A stretch of 64,000 nt of DNA, from assembly GCA_013397075.1 (NCBI GenBank), contig VWZS01008191.1:520250-584249 (forward strand). The letters are read 5' to 3'. A model generated the notes under the pieces. It made no database searches, was not told where the DNA came from, and worked only from the letters and a program-made list of their open reading frames with translations. The DNA is from Rhabdornis inornatus (lineage: Eukaryota; Chordata; Aves; Passeriformes; Rhabdornithidae). Shown one piece after another: positions 50,921-62,612 of the stretch; the stretch's first letter is position 1; each line of letters begins with the position of its first letter. The position numbers and the translations under genes are program-made.

Positions 50921-53900
50921 AAAAGATGTTGCCATTCCCTGATGTCATCACGAGTCCACGTGTGTAGGGGGCAAGCACATCATTCCCATGACATCAATTA
51001 GCAATGCTAATCTAGCCAAACATTAATTACAATGCCTTTAGGATGTAGGCAGAAAAATGTCAAAAGAAACAAGGCAAAAATAAGTCTCATTTCCAGGTTG
51101 GGTTTTAGGCATTCAGCCACAAGACCACCCCCAGCAGAAAGTTCGTTTTCAGAGTCTGGAACTGAGCTGAGCTTCCCAGCTTTATCCTGAACTCTCCATC
51201 TGTAGCTGAATTTATTGGTTTATCTCCTTCTCCTGCTGGTTGCCCCAGTGGATGCTGTTCCTTGCCTGTACTTTTCCCCAGGCTACTCTACAAGGGAAAC
51301 CAGCATTTATTTTTATGTCCATTGCTCTCTGACTGGTTGGGCTCTCCTCCCAGGGCTGCAATATATATTTAATACTTGTTTTCAGAGCTGACAGCCCAGG
51401 AAGTTTGAGTGGAGAACTGGCACACGCAAGAAATCATTATAAAGGAGAGGGGCATCAACCTGCCAAGCATTTTAACTCCCCTTCTGGAAAGAGAGACTTG
51501 GCTCCTCAGCAGTCCCATAGTGGGGCAGGAAGCAAGAATCAAAGACACAGTTGCTGTTTGATGAGGATGAGGATGGTGATGATGAGAGCTTCACTGGGCA
51601 AAAACAAATTCTGACAGATCTGTAGCAGAGAGGAATGGAGGGGGATACACAATTAGAGGAATTTGCAGAGATAAAAATGTCCATGGAAAAAGGCAGTACA
51701 GGAGAGAGAAGTGCACTGGGCTGCTCAGCATTCCCAGCACAGGGAACAGCCCTGGGAGTGCTGGAGCTCTGGGAGGCCTCTGGACAGAGGTGATCCAGGT
51801 GGGATCAGCAGAGCCAGGGGGATTCAGCTCAGATTTGTGATTGCTCCACAGTGGATGTCCCAAAGGCTGTGCTTCCCAAGCCCTCTGCAGCTGGGGTTCA
51901 GGACTCCTGCCCATGGTTCCCCACAGCCTCCATCCTCTCCCTCATCCCCAGGAAATTCCATGCCGGGATCACAGGTGCTGGCCAGACCCTGAGCTCTCCA
52001 GCACAGCCTGAACAATCCCATGGATCCTTTTCCCATCTCTCTTTCCAAAGAGCAGGGACAGTGCTGTTGAGTTGCAAGAGTCTTCCCTTCAGGAGAACAC
52101 AACCTTTCCTCAGCCTTTACTTTCCTCTTCTTCCACAACTCAATTGAACATTTTTGGAAGATGTCCCCTCAATAAATCTTGCCTTTGTTTCACCTCCCTG
52201 TAACAACAACACTCAGCAAACAAATTTGCACAGACAACCAAAGCTTCAGCTTTATAGCTGGATTTAAAAAATATTTCCAGATATTTTCTTGGTTCCTTAA
52301 GGTATTTCTGAGACTCAGGTCGAGTAGACCCAGGGCAGTGAGCTCCAACTCTAATTTCCTTTTCTGTCTACAAAACCATCAGGGCTTGTCTAACACAGTT
52401 TAACCATCAGAGATGTCTGGCTCTGGGAACAGCTTTCCACTGAAAGCAGCACAGCAAAAAGGTGGATTTTAAGAAAATTAAACTAATTAACTGTACAGTT
52501 AAAATGGGAGCCCTGTGTTGGCAGACAATTTAAGGAGACAGAAAAGTTGTTCCTGCCTTATATCTCCAAATTTGTGAGACCCAAATGAAAACAACACCTG
52601 AGGTGGAAGGCACAAATACACCAACACCGGGAGTCCCTTCCTCATGGTGTATAAATTTAATTATAGTGTAGAACACACACTTCCAGAGCACCTTCAGCCT
52701 CTGGCAGACACATCTCCAAAAGAAGAAGGGACCAAGATGAATGGATCTCTAAAAGCAACATCTCAAACCAGAGTTTTATTAAGTGCTCTTATAGCCATGA
52801 TTGGCTGCTGATATATGACACATGTTTTTTTTTTTTATTAGACTGACTAGCACAGCTAGAGGCAGAAAAAAGCTTTTAAGGTTTAAAAAGCTCTTTACCC
52901 CTGGAACACAGCAAGGAAATTTCCAGCTATGCATTTCATGGATCTGAAAAAACTGTTCTGAGTTCTGTCAAGTTTGTTAATTATAGAAATAAAAAGGAAA
53001 AAAGATCAATTAGCATCTGCAGAGAGATGAAATCACCCAGGCAGGGAGGAGCTGGTGGGACCTCCAGCCCTTTGTGGCTTGTGAAGAGTTATCACCTCTG
53101 CAGCAGCATAGTGAGCAGGTGGGAAGGAAACTGTGGCATGACATAAAATCCACGGAGTTTGAGAGGTTCAATGCCCAGAAGAGCCATGAATGTTAATTTG
53201 GGAGCTCGGCTGCAGGTCTGTGGCATGAAGGATGGGAGCGATGGTTTTGCCACAGGACACCCTCCACAACCAGCACTCTGATTTCATATTATCCCAAATA
53301 TTTTCAGGCTAAATCCACAGCAATGGCTACTAAGCTTTTCTTCCTCTTTTGTCCCTCAGGAAGTATTGCTATACCTGAAAGCACATATTTTTATAAGCAT
53401 AAATATATAAATATCTGTTTCAGTCGTTCCAATATAAGCTGTTACTTCTCTTGATAAAAGCCTTCCTCATCTGCATTGCACACAAACAGCCTAAAGAAAA
53501 ACCTTTGATACACCCTGTGCTGTGTGAATTCCCTGGAAACGGAGGAGAGAGACGGGCAAGGAGGAACAAAGTTTAATTTTGCTGGAGATGCTGCTGAAAA
53601 CAAAACTGTTTGAACAATTCCTGTGCCCCAGCCACAAAGCAGGTGAAAAAAAAAGCTTTGCACAGAGAAACTCTACAAAAACCAAACTGTCCAAGGAGAG
53701 TCAGGCAGCAGAGAAGAGCAGAAAGGGTGGAAAATTTCCTTGAGAGGGATCACTGGAATTAAGGGCATGGCTGAGACCCACACGGCTCTGCAGATGTGTT
53801 TAATGTCATATCCCTCCCCCAAAAATGCACTCAGCCTTGCAGTCCACACTTGAGCACATCAGAAATTCCTCATGCAGTGCTTGGCCTCCTCTTGGTGCCC

Positions 53901-55062
53901 TGGAAAGCTGGGAACTCTCTCAGCAGCATTTTTCTCTGCCTCTGAGGATGTCAAGCAAAAAGGCAACCTGTTCCTATTGTGAAAATGGGATGAAAAAGCC
54001 TAATTATTCTTAAAAAGCAGGATGAAAATGGTAAAAAAAGACAAATAGATGGATGCAGATGTGGGAGGAAACAAGTGAATTGACTCAGTGTTGGCTCTTT
54101 TGCATTTTGCTTTTGGGATGACCCCAGGGCAACAGGAAAACCCCACGAACTCTGAGAGAGGGAATCCCAAAGCTCCATCACAGAATTCCCAGCACACGGC
54201 AAGGGGAGCAAAGCAGCCACATCATTCCTTGCTGAATTGTCCCAAATAACATGGGAAAAAAGCAGCCAAAAAATACCAGGCACAGCTCAGGACTGACCCC
54301 AGGCACTGATGGTGAGGAGGATGAAGTGGCTTTAGTCACTTTAAACCAGGCATAGGTTTCATCTCCACTCAGGAAACTCCAGAGGGCAGTGAAAGGTGAC
54401 TTAAAATAAAATAAAAAAAAAAAAATAATAAGAAAAAAGGCAAGTACATAAGTACATGTGTCCCACAAAGCCATGTGCAGGATGAATAAGTTCCCCTCTT
54501 CCCCTGACAAATGGATGGGGTAGAAGATACAACAATAATCACCACATTCACTTAAAATGAGAGGTGGAAGTGGCTATGGCAAAATCAAGGTGGCAGAGGT
54601 GTAATCCCCAGCAGGGTTTGGATCCTGGCCATTTCCAAGCTAAGGGCACAAAACTGCCGAGGGTCAGCCTTGAGGCTGCTTTTCATTTTGGTGCAAATGT
54701 GCAGAGCTGTTATGGATCCTTTTTTGGGGGGTGGTGGTGGTCATCACAACCAGTACATTTAATTTGATTTCATTTCCTTCCTGCCTGGCAAGGGGATGTG
54801 TTCCTCAGAGTCTGAGCTGCCACTTGGGAGAGATGAAATAAAACCTGTTCTTGGGTAAGGAATAAAGCAAGCTGCAGGGAAAAGCTCAGCATGGAGGAAA
54901 TTTCCTTTGGTTTTTTCACTCTTATACAGCACAAGAAACCAGTTGGAGGCTTAAGATCTCTAAAGAGAGGTGTCTGCCAAAGGACTGAAGTGCCACTGTG
55001 TCTGTGAGGGTTCAGGAAAGTGCAGAATGAGGTAACTTTAATTTTGGTGTTCACAGCACCAC

Positions 55063-55138
55063 GGAGTCCCAGAATCCTACAGTGGTTTGGGTTGAGAGGG
55101 ACCTTAAAGATCATCTCCTTCCAACCCCACTGTCTGCT
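55063..55138 (-). mobile_element. CR1 LINE 3' end (short)
   Basis: CAGAATCCTACAGTGGTTTG and GAGAGGGACCTTAAAGATCA. Confidence 0.85.
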
Positions 55139-58100
55139 GGGGCTTCACTCTCTGCAAAGGGATGATGTGGGGAGATTTTTCTGTCCCTCAAGTGGTCTGA
55201 AGTGGTCAGCAGCACTGACCCTGCCTTCACTGCTGACCCCACAGGAGCTCAGACCATCCTGGTCACTCAGACACCCACAGAGAAATGCCAAATTTGGGGT
55301 GTCCTGACCTGCCAGGAGAATCCCACCTGTGAGGGAGCTCCCAGGCTGAGCATCTGTGACAGCCAGTGACATTTGTGAGGGCCCTGGCGACACTGCTCAC
55401 ATGTTGGTTGGGATGTTCCAGATCACCAGGCATTAAGTGAAACATCTGTTAAACACAGAATCCAGGAGCCTCAAAGACACCCAATAGATTTCAGCTTTCA
55501 AAAGGAGACACCAAGTATTGATATTTTGCCCTCCAGACAAGAATTGTATTTAAATAGATTTTTTTTCCTGTCCCTCTTGATAAGATGACAGGGATGAGGA
55601 TGAAAAAAAAAAGCTGTGGAGATCACACAGAAGGAACACCCCTGCTGAAAAAAGAACAGGATGGGGGTGGTGGCTCAGCAAAGAGAGTTGGGATCTCAGT
55701 ATTCAATTCCTTTGACCTCTTCTCTATTTTAAATCCATGCAAATCAATGGAGCCAAGCCATGACAGCCAGCAGAGTTTATCAAAACGACATCATCCACAT
55801 CATGAGTTAGTGAAACTCATTAGTATAAGAAAAAATATAATCCGAGTTTGTTTCTGAATTAGAAAATAATCACAATTCTGCGCAAACACTGGAATTGAAA
55901 TGCCAAACAGATTTACAGAAGTGTAAATCTCCAGCTCCCAGCAATGCAAACAGTGAAATGCAGAGTTAGGGACTGCCCTGGGGGGCAGAAATCCACCTAA
56001 TGTGACTAATGGAGGAATTTAAAGCTGCTAATATCCACCGGTGCAGTTGACTGAAAAAGTGACTGTGTTAATTTAAAATACATCAGGGTCTCTAAAATTC
56101 CTGTACAGGAACAGGCTTTTACATCCTGGAAATGCTATATATAGATATATAAATATATATATAAAACAGTCAGTGCTGGAGATAAGATCTGCCCCAATAA
56201 AATGCCAGTAAAGCAGCACTAATGCAAGCCTTGAGCAACTCACAGCACACATCCCTGCTCACAAAAACGTCCCTAAATTCACTTCTCAAACTAACCAGCT
56301 CCAAATTACCCAGCTGAGGGCTGCTGCCACCCCCAGCAGCCTCCAGCCAGGGCTGCACTGACCTCGGGGCACCTCATCTGCCTGGCACCCACAGCACTGG
56401 GGGCAAAAAATAGCAGAGGCAAGGAAATCTCACATCTGCTTGCTCCTCTTCACCTCACCTGCTCGCTCCCAGCAGGTCAGGCCTCGTTCACAGGGGCTAT
56501 TTATATTTGTGCAGATTGGCAATTATTAAACATAAGTGCTTTGCTATTATAGCTCTTCCCTCGTTAGGGTTTATGCATGAGGGTGAGCTGGTTCAAAGAG
56601 ATTTGTGGCAAAACTACAGCCAAGGGGATGCTCCTAATAAAGCTGAAGTTTTGGGATGGAAAATATTTGTGTTGTATTAACGTCCTCATCAGAAGGAAAG
56701 AAAGTTTGCAGTTTTTTTTTAATCTTCAGGAGCTTTTAGGTTTTCTAACAGTGCTGAAGCAGCCTAGCATTGCCTCATTTAACAAATAAATGGCTTTTAT
56801 AACAGAGGAACATCCAATGGCTCTGGGGAGCTCATCCCCTCCTCCAAAATCTCCTCTTCCAAACCATCCCCCAGGCACTTCCCGAGTGCTAATGAATGAA
56901 CTCTCCTTGCATCCCATTTCCTTTCCATGGGAAAGGTGAAGGTTGTGCCCAGAGAGATGAATCAACCTAAAAAATTCCCTGATGCTCTCAGGCAGCGAGC
57001 CAAGGCTGCTGTGGGTTCTGCAGAAAGGAATGGTGACAAAAAGGCTGCTCAGGTGGGGACCAGCGTTCTCCAGCCATGCACAGGACCCGGGAGCTCTGCC
57101 TGGGTGCCAGTCTGAGGGTTGGCATCTTACCCCTGGCCCTCTCATAAACCACAAAGTTTGAGTTTTCTTCCACTGCAGCCCTCTGAGAGCTCATGTCCAG
57201 AGGCAAAAACATCTCCCCTCTTGGCTCAGGTCCCACCCAGCTGAAGCTGTGGGAGCTTGTGACTTCTGGAAAACATCTGGGAGTGTGGAAGGGAGGGAGC
57301 AGTGGAGCAGCTGCAGTCAGCACCCACAGAAGGGAACCAGCCCGGCTGCCCAGGGCAGGACAGGAGGACAAACCCGTGCCATGGCACAGGCCAGTCTGTC
57401 TGTCTGTCCATCCTGCTGGGGCAGAACTCCAGCCCCTCCTGCTCTGGGCTCTCCAGTCACCTCCAGCTCATTCTGTCCGTGGTTTTGGCTCCTGACCTGA
57501 GATTTTTTGTAGGCAGCATTTCCTAGATTTTGATTCTCGCAAGGGACTTTCCTCTTCTTTCCAATGCAGAGGAGAGAAAGTTGATGAGAGCAGGGAGTGG
57601 GGCTATATTTAATCCCACAGCCTTTCCCAGGCATTGGAAAACCACAAATCCATGTCCCCTGAGGCAGGGTGATGCAGCAGGGACCCCATTTGCAGCAGAG
57701 AAGTGACACTGCCACGCTGGTGCTGACCTGGTCTGAGGGCAGGGTGTGACCTCCTGTGTTCTAAAACCCAGCTGAATTCTGCTCCCCACTAAACCTGGCT
57801 TAGAGTTTTCATTCTGCACAGATAACCTGAGCCCTTTCCTGAATTTCAGACACTCAGGGCGTGAAAAATCTCCTTCAAGTCTGACTTTAAAAAAGATCAT
57901 AAAATCTCGAGTCTTGTTGATCTCCACAGTGTCTGGTGCCCTTCCCCAGGCTGGCAATAAATGGGACACTTGATGCTGAACAGGGAGATCTCCCTCCTGC
58001 CCCTCTTCCCTCTGTTCCAAGAGATTTGTGCCCACATTCTAGCCCAAACACCAGAAAATTCCCAGTCCTCCCAGACTATCAGCATATCATGTGGAAGATT

Positions 58101-61100
58101 GATTTTGACAAGTCACCAGTCTCTCCAGTTGTTTCTGCTGGAGACCATCTGGTAAAGGCAAAAAGCTCTCTATTTTTTTTTTCCTTTTTTCCCCCCTGAA
58201 CATGAATATAAACTCTGCATGTTTGCCATTTCTCAGGCAGCCTTGCAGCTGAAACACCTCTCTCCTGACGCAGTCCCAGCACTCACTCACTCTCCACTTG
58301 TCAAAGGTGCAGAGCATCCCCCTGCTCTGCATCCCCCGACTGCCCTGAGCCCTCCTTGGAAAGCCAAGTGTGAGGAGACAAAAAACCCACTCAACAAAGC
58401 CACTGTGGAACACTGAGAACGAGAACAAAATGTTTTGTCAGCCTCAGGACAAAATGCAACCCACCTGAATTTGCATTTCTATCTGGAGCAGCCCTCTGGC
58501 TCTCACACCTCTCACTGCTGCTACAACAGCGAGGGTTCGGAAAATTTAAAAATATTTTAAAAATAATTTTAAAGTGCTGTAAAAACGGGGGAAATGCACC
58601 TCCACCCCTCACATTCACAACCCGGGTGGCTTTCCCTGTCCATGGTCCCACCCGCCTCCTGATGCTGAGTGTGTGATAAAAAATCCCTCTTTTTAAATAA
58701 CACCCTGGTGGACTCATCTGCTTTTACAGCTCATCACAATTCCTGGCTGCTTGTCCGGAGTCTCCCTGCTGGAGACAGACCCCAGGGCTGCAGGGAGGAT
58801 GTGATAATGATGGTGTGAATGCCCCCGCTGCCTGCTGGTGAGCTGGAGTAAAACACAGCTTGAAACAGCTTTAAATATTTTCCTTAGTAAGTTTTTTCCC
58901 CTCAGATACGGTTTCCCCCACTCCTATTTTACAATTTTGCCTTTTTATGCCCTAAATAAGAGCTCCTAAATATTATTATTGCTGATTATGTGTCCTCACT
59001 GAAAACTTCCAGCTTTATAGACAGGCAGAGAGGCTTTCAGAGCTATCCAGACACAGGGTTGGGCAACTGGTTCTCCTGAATAAAGTCAGTCATGCATTTA
59101 TACAAGCATTAATGGAATAAATCATACACCCAGTGATACACTCAGGATTTGTGGCAAGGCCTTTGTTAAACACATGTTATTGCTAAAAGGTCTTTGTGCT
59201 GGATGCAGGAACTGAGCTGGAGGATTCCAGCAAGCACCTTGTCTTTTGGCCAAATCCAGTGGTTGTTTTTTTAAAAGTATATTTATCTCACTTCACAGAT
59301 TCTCAATCAATGACAGGAGGAAAGAGACACAGACACAGCTGAAGTGGTTGTCCCATCAGCTCAGATTTCACTGATTTTTTTCCACACTGTTCACATTTCC
59401 AGCTGATGGAGAATCAGATCTGAGTTGTTTCATTCTTTTCCATCACAACCCTACTTCAAGGCTGGAACAGAGCAAAGCTCTGAAGAAAAGAACAAATTGC
59501 ACCAGCTGGGCAGATTTGGCTAATTCAAGGAGCTTGAAGTCTGAAGGCACGTGGAATCCACCAACTGCTTCAAATTATCCACATCTCATGCTCTAGACAC
59601 ACACTGGAAAAAAAAAGTGTCTAATTTGTAGCTCTTCAGGCCAAATAATCTTAATTACACCCCTAAAACCAACACAGAAGAACCTAAAAGGGAATATGCA
59701 TTTACACCACGTCCACACCACCAACATTAACACTTTTATTCCAGCTTTTCAAAGCTGCCCCTGGCAGGAGGGCAGGACTTTGGTGAGTGTGGCCTGATGA
59801 ACTGTAGCAAATGAGATCTGCCCAATTCCCTTTTCTCCACAGCATGCATGATGAGAGGTGAAAGTTTATAATAGCAATTAGAAACCACATGGCTGCAACA
59901 GTTTTATGGCGCTGAACTTGTTGATCAGCCACTTGTTCAGAATTTTTTTTTTTCCCCAAGGACATGCCAATAAAAATTGTCACGATAAATTATACAAACG
60001 AAACGCAAACCAACCAAGCTCTGCTGAGCCACCACAGGTCCCAGACCAGGTTATGACTACAGAGCTACTTTTGCTTTAAAAATCAGCACCAAATCCCAGG
60101 TTTAAGATGAGAAACAAACCAGCGATTTTCTCCAGCACTGAGGCAGTTCAGTATTAGTCACCTTGCAGATCAGTGCTGATAAGGAGCATGTGAATCTTTT
60201 TAACCCACCAGCGTGAACCAGATCCCAGGAACATTAACAACAACAGAATAATAAAAAGGGTTGGAAAGGAAGCAGTTACACGATTGCACCCAGCCTGTGC
60301 CTTGTGCTGCCCCAAAGCTTTAGAGGTTTGTGCTGATTGATGGCAACTCAAGAGCATCAGCCCACAGCCTGATCCTGCCACCCCTGGCAGCGTGAACTTC
60401 AGCAGCTGTGTGACCTCACCCTCTGCAGGATCCAGCCCCAGAGAAACTCCTCATGCCAACAATCTTTAAAGAAATGGGAATTTTGCCAGGGGCTTCAGTG
60501 GAAGCAAGAGTTGGAGCAGCTCCAGCAGCTGAGGAGAACGCTGCCCCCTTCTCCTTTCCCCAGCACCAGACCTGGACACGTCGCCTAGTTTGGATCTTCC
60601 CTAAAGCCAGCTCTGTAGAATTCCGAGAACTGATTGCCTGGTCAGTTTTTTCAGTAGTTTAATCCACCCAACCTGTTCATCCTCTAAGAAAGTCCTCGGC
60701 AATGCAGATGGGTGGGTGGCTCATGGTGACAGCCAAAAAAATTGTGATTAAACCCATTTGTTTCATTTCTTGTGGGACAAGGGGAGAAGAAAGGGGAGAC
60801 AAGTGATGCAGTGACACATCTGGGTTAACTTCCACTCTCTGAGTCTCAGCTTGGTTGGTCTGACTCTGCTTTAATACCTGGCTGGATGATGCTCTGAGCA
60901 ACTGGTCTACTGAAGCTGTCCTGTCCACAGGGCTTTGGAATCAGATGATATTTATTTCCAACCATCCAACAATTCTGTGATGGCTCTGTGACCACAGCCA
61001 CTGTCATCATCGCAGCAGAGCAAACACAGGTGACTTGCAACCAAGAACCAGCTCTGGTGGGCAACCTCACCCAGCCCTACAGGATGCTGGGGGGGCAGCC

Positions 61101-61273
61101 TCACCTTCCAGAGAGAAAACAGCTCTGGGAGAAGGTTACAAGTGAGAGGGAAACTCAGCCACAGCCAGCACCAAATCTCCCCCCAACACCAGCCTGCTAA
61201 ATTAAAACCAGTCTCGTTATAAATCAAACACTGCGAGGGAAGAGCTGCGAGAACAAAGCTTCAGCGAAGTCAG

Positions 61274-61352
61274 AGAACTGCAGAATGGTCTGGGCTGGAA
61301 GGGACCTTAAAGATCCTCCAGTTCCATACCTGCCGTGGGCAGGGACACCTTT
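61274..61352 (-). mobile_element. CR1 LINE 3' end (short)
   Basis: CAGAATGGTCTGGGCTGGAA and GGGACCTTAAAGATCCTCCA, the CR1 nearest the promoter. Confidence 0.88.
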
Positions 61353-61442
61353 CCCTGGAGCGGGGAGCTCAGATAAGCGTGCAGGAGCCGTGCCCTGCAC
61401 GGAGCTGGCACGGAGCATCAGCTCTGCTCGCACGTGTGACCC

Positions 61443-61468
61443 TGTGTGTGTGTGTGTGTGTGTGTGTG
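61443..61468. repeat. Dinucleotide microsatellite (TG)13
   Basis: Thirteen perfect TG units in intron 1 about 0.8 kb from exon 1. Confidence 0.97.
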
Positions 61469-61542
61469 CGCACAGAAACAAACCCCCTGAGCTCAGCCTG
61501 CCCCGAGCCACCCGGCACTGTCCCCATCACGGACCGGACTGC

Positions 61543-61769
61543 GGGGAAATCACAGCCAGGAGGGGCAGGGCAGCCCGGACACATCCCCTGCTCCGGGATG
61601 GGGAATTCACAGCCAGGAGGGGCACGGCAGACCGGACACATCCCCTGCTCCCGATCGGGGGAATTCATACCCAGGAGGGGCAGGGCAGCCCGGACACATC
61701 CCCTGCTCCGGGATGGGGAATTCACAGCCAGGAGGGGCACGGCAGACCGGACACATCTCCTGCTCCCGG
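61543..61769. repeat. Minisatellite, four units of 57-58 bp
   Basis: Units begin at 61543, 61600, 61658 and 61715, each opening with GGGGAAnTCA and containing CCAGGAGGGGC and GGACACATC. Units 1 and 3 share the variant GGGCAGCCC plus CCGGGAT. Units 2 and 4 share GGCACGGCAGACC plus a CCCG-type ending. The array thus looks like a ~115-bp dimer duplicated once. It lies 465 bp inside intron 1 from exon 1. Because most units are 57 bp (a multiple of three), open frames cross it by chance. Confidence 0.93.
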
Positions 61770-62233
61770 CTCTGGAGGGCTGGAGAGCAGCGCTCTGCCC
61801 AACTTCTGGAGGGCAGCTGCAGGGGGATGGATCCCTGCCCAGACCCCCCTGCCCAGCCGCTGTGTCCCCTCGGGAAAACCTCATCCCGTTATCCCCAGCT
61901 TTGGGGAGAGCCTTGCAAGGAGCTCCTGAACAGAAACCAAAGCAAACCGAAAGCCAGCAAACCTGAATGACAGCGAAACCAGGAGCCGGTTGTGAAATAA
62001 AACGCTAAAATCCCGAAGGGAATTCCTGCAGCTCAAAGGGATCCCCTAACTCGCGAAGGGGACGCACACCTGAATCTAAAGGCGAACCAAGCGATCGCTG
62101 CTTCCCAGGTTAACCAGGGGATAGCGAAAGCAGCAGATCCACCTGCCCTCGCCCGCCAGCGCTCCCAAAGTTCCCGAAGTTTTCCCGAGGCGTCCCGCGG
62201 TCGCGGCGGTCACTCACTCCGTCACTCACTCAC

Positions 62234-62326
62234 CGCGGCCAGCAGGCAGCCGAGCAGCGGCACCGCCACCCGCAGCACCGAGCCCCGCATCCGCATCCTG
62301 CCCGAGCCCCGCATCCGCATCCGCAT
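62234..62326 (-). CDS. VIPR1: VPAC1-like receptor, coding exon 1 (start codon and signal peptide)
   Basis: First coding exon of a secretin-family GPCR, encoding the start and secretory signal peptide. The frame has five in-phase ATGs (first bases at 62326, 62320, 62314, 62296, 62290). It then enters the hydrophobic core VLRVAVPLLGCLLAA and ends with GCG before a consensus donor GTGAGT (62233 downward), in phase 0. Exon 2 opens in phase 0 with Ala-Ser-Ser, so signal peptidase probably cuts near the exon 1/2 boundary. I took the most upstream ATG of the Met-Arg cluster as the start (31 residues), but 62296 or 62290 would give a more usual 19-21 residue signal peptide. The frame stays open upstream to an ATG near 62596, which lies in GC-box sequence and is unlikely to be used. 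The exon sits in a CpG island. The link to exon 2, 37 kb away, rests on strand, phase and domain logic and not on a transcript. Confidence 0.7.
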
Positions 62327-62384
62327 CCTCCTGCTGCCCGCGGGCCCCGCGCCGCTCCGGCTGCCGGCGCATCCAGCGGCAGCG

Positions 62385-62414
62385 GGCACGGCACGGCACG
62401 GCACGGCACGGCAC
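62385..62414. repeat. Pentanucleotide repeat (GGCAC)6
   Basis: Six perfect tandem copies of GGCAC, 59 bp upstream of the first candidate ATG. Confidence 0.95.
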
Positions 62415-62426
62415 AGCTCAGCACGC

Positions 62427-62462
62427 AGGAGGAGGAGGAGGAGGAGGAGAGGAGGAGGAGGC
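62427..62462. repeat. Triplet repeat (AGG)n with one interruption
   Basis: A run of AGG/GGA triplets on the plus strand broken once by a missing G; CCT/TCC on the gene's sense strand, in the presumed 5' UTR. Confidence 0.95.
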
Positions 62463-62497
62463 AGCGGCTCCGAGCCCGCTCCGCCGAGCGCCCGCAC

Positions 62498-62521
62498 CGC
62501 CCCCGGCACCGCCCCCGCCCG
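62498..62521 (-). promoter_or_regulatory. Cluster of GC boxes (Sp1-type sites)
   Basis: Read on the minus strand, this stretch contains GGGCGGGGGCGG followed by a second GGGGGCGG, the classic Sp1/KLF core. It lies about 170-200 bp upstream of the first candidate ATG, a suitable place for the core promoter of the receptor. The role in transcription is inferred from motif and position. Confidence 0.6.
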
Positions 62522-62612
62522 GCCCAGGTACGGCCGGACCCGCGGGACCAGCGCTGCCCCGGCTGCTTCTTCTCCTTTCCTCCTCCTTCCTTTCACCCGG
62601 CTTTTTTTGACC

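Larger units (their letters stand above)
24921..62233 (-). other. VIPR1: Intron 1 (37 kb)
   Basis: Large first intron. CR1 copies lie near 27135, 33034, 34876, 36950, 38232, 40284, 40341, 41470, 42622, 44550, 50030, 50704, 55063 and 61274. A CCAT microsatellite is at 32081, a T/G homopolymer junction at 36776, an A-rich stretch at 35535-35640, a TG repeat at 61443 and a minisatellite at 61543. I see nothing recognisable in the long unique stretches 24921-27130, 27800-32080, 45000-50000, 51000-55060 and 55140-61270. Some of these may hold conserved regulatory DNA, which single-sequence reading cannot show. Confidence 0.75.
1..62326 (-). other. VIPR1: Partial gene span: VIP/PACAP receptor 1 (VPAC1), 5' part
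   Basis: The four exons join in one frame to give a signal peptide plus a class B1 ectodomain with seven cysteines. By the family pattern, six pair as 1-3, 2-5 and 4-6 around the WDN/CW/GW core, and one extra N-terminal cysteine is present as in VPAC1. VPAC1 is a plasma-membrane receptor for VIP and PACAP that signals mainly through Gs and cAMP; that role comes from the family, not from this sequence. VPAC2, PAC1, the secretin receptor and GHRHR are the alternatives. Two cysteine spacings and the three glycosylation sites favour VPAC1. The secretin-receptor and GHRHR versions of the WDN segment, as I recall them, fit less well. The 3' half is missing only because the window ends. Confidence 0.75.
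62327..62497 (-). other. VIPR1: Presumed 5' UTR of VPAC1-like gene
   Basis: Sequence between the candidate start codons and the GC boxes, presumed transcribed. It contains six copies of a GGCAC pentamer (62385-62414, plus-strand reading) and a GGA/AGG triplet run (62427-62462), which read as GTGCC and CTC/TCC repeats in the mRNA sense. The transcription start cannot be placed from sequence alone. Confidence 0.45.
62040..62580. promoter_or_regulatory. VIPR1: CpG island at the receptor promoter
   Basis: GC-rich, CpG-dense stretch covering exon 1, the presumed 5' UTR and the proximal promoter, in sharp contrast to the AT-rich surroundings. No TATA box is evident upstream of the start codon, as usual for CpG-island promoters. 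Boundaries are by eye. Confidence 0.8.

Noticed and set aside
61285..61966. Open frames of 171-214 codons with repeated peptides on both strands
   Set aside because: They cross the minisatellite, whose 57-bp units keep all frames open; all lie inside intron 1 and lack splice or domain evidence.
62327..62596. N-terminal extension of the receptor to an ATG near 62596
   Set aside because: The extra residues translate GC boxes and the CTC and GTGCC repeats and would bury the signal peptide far from the N terminus.
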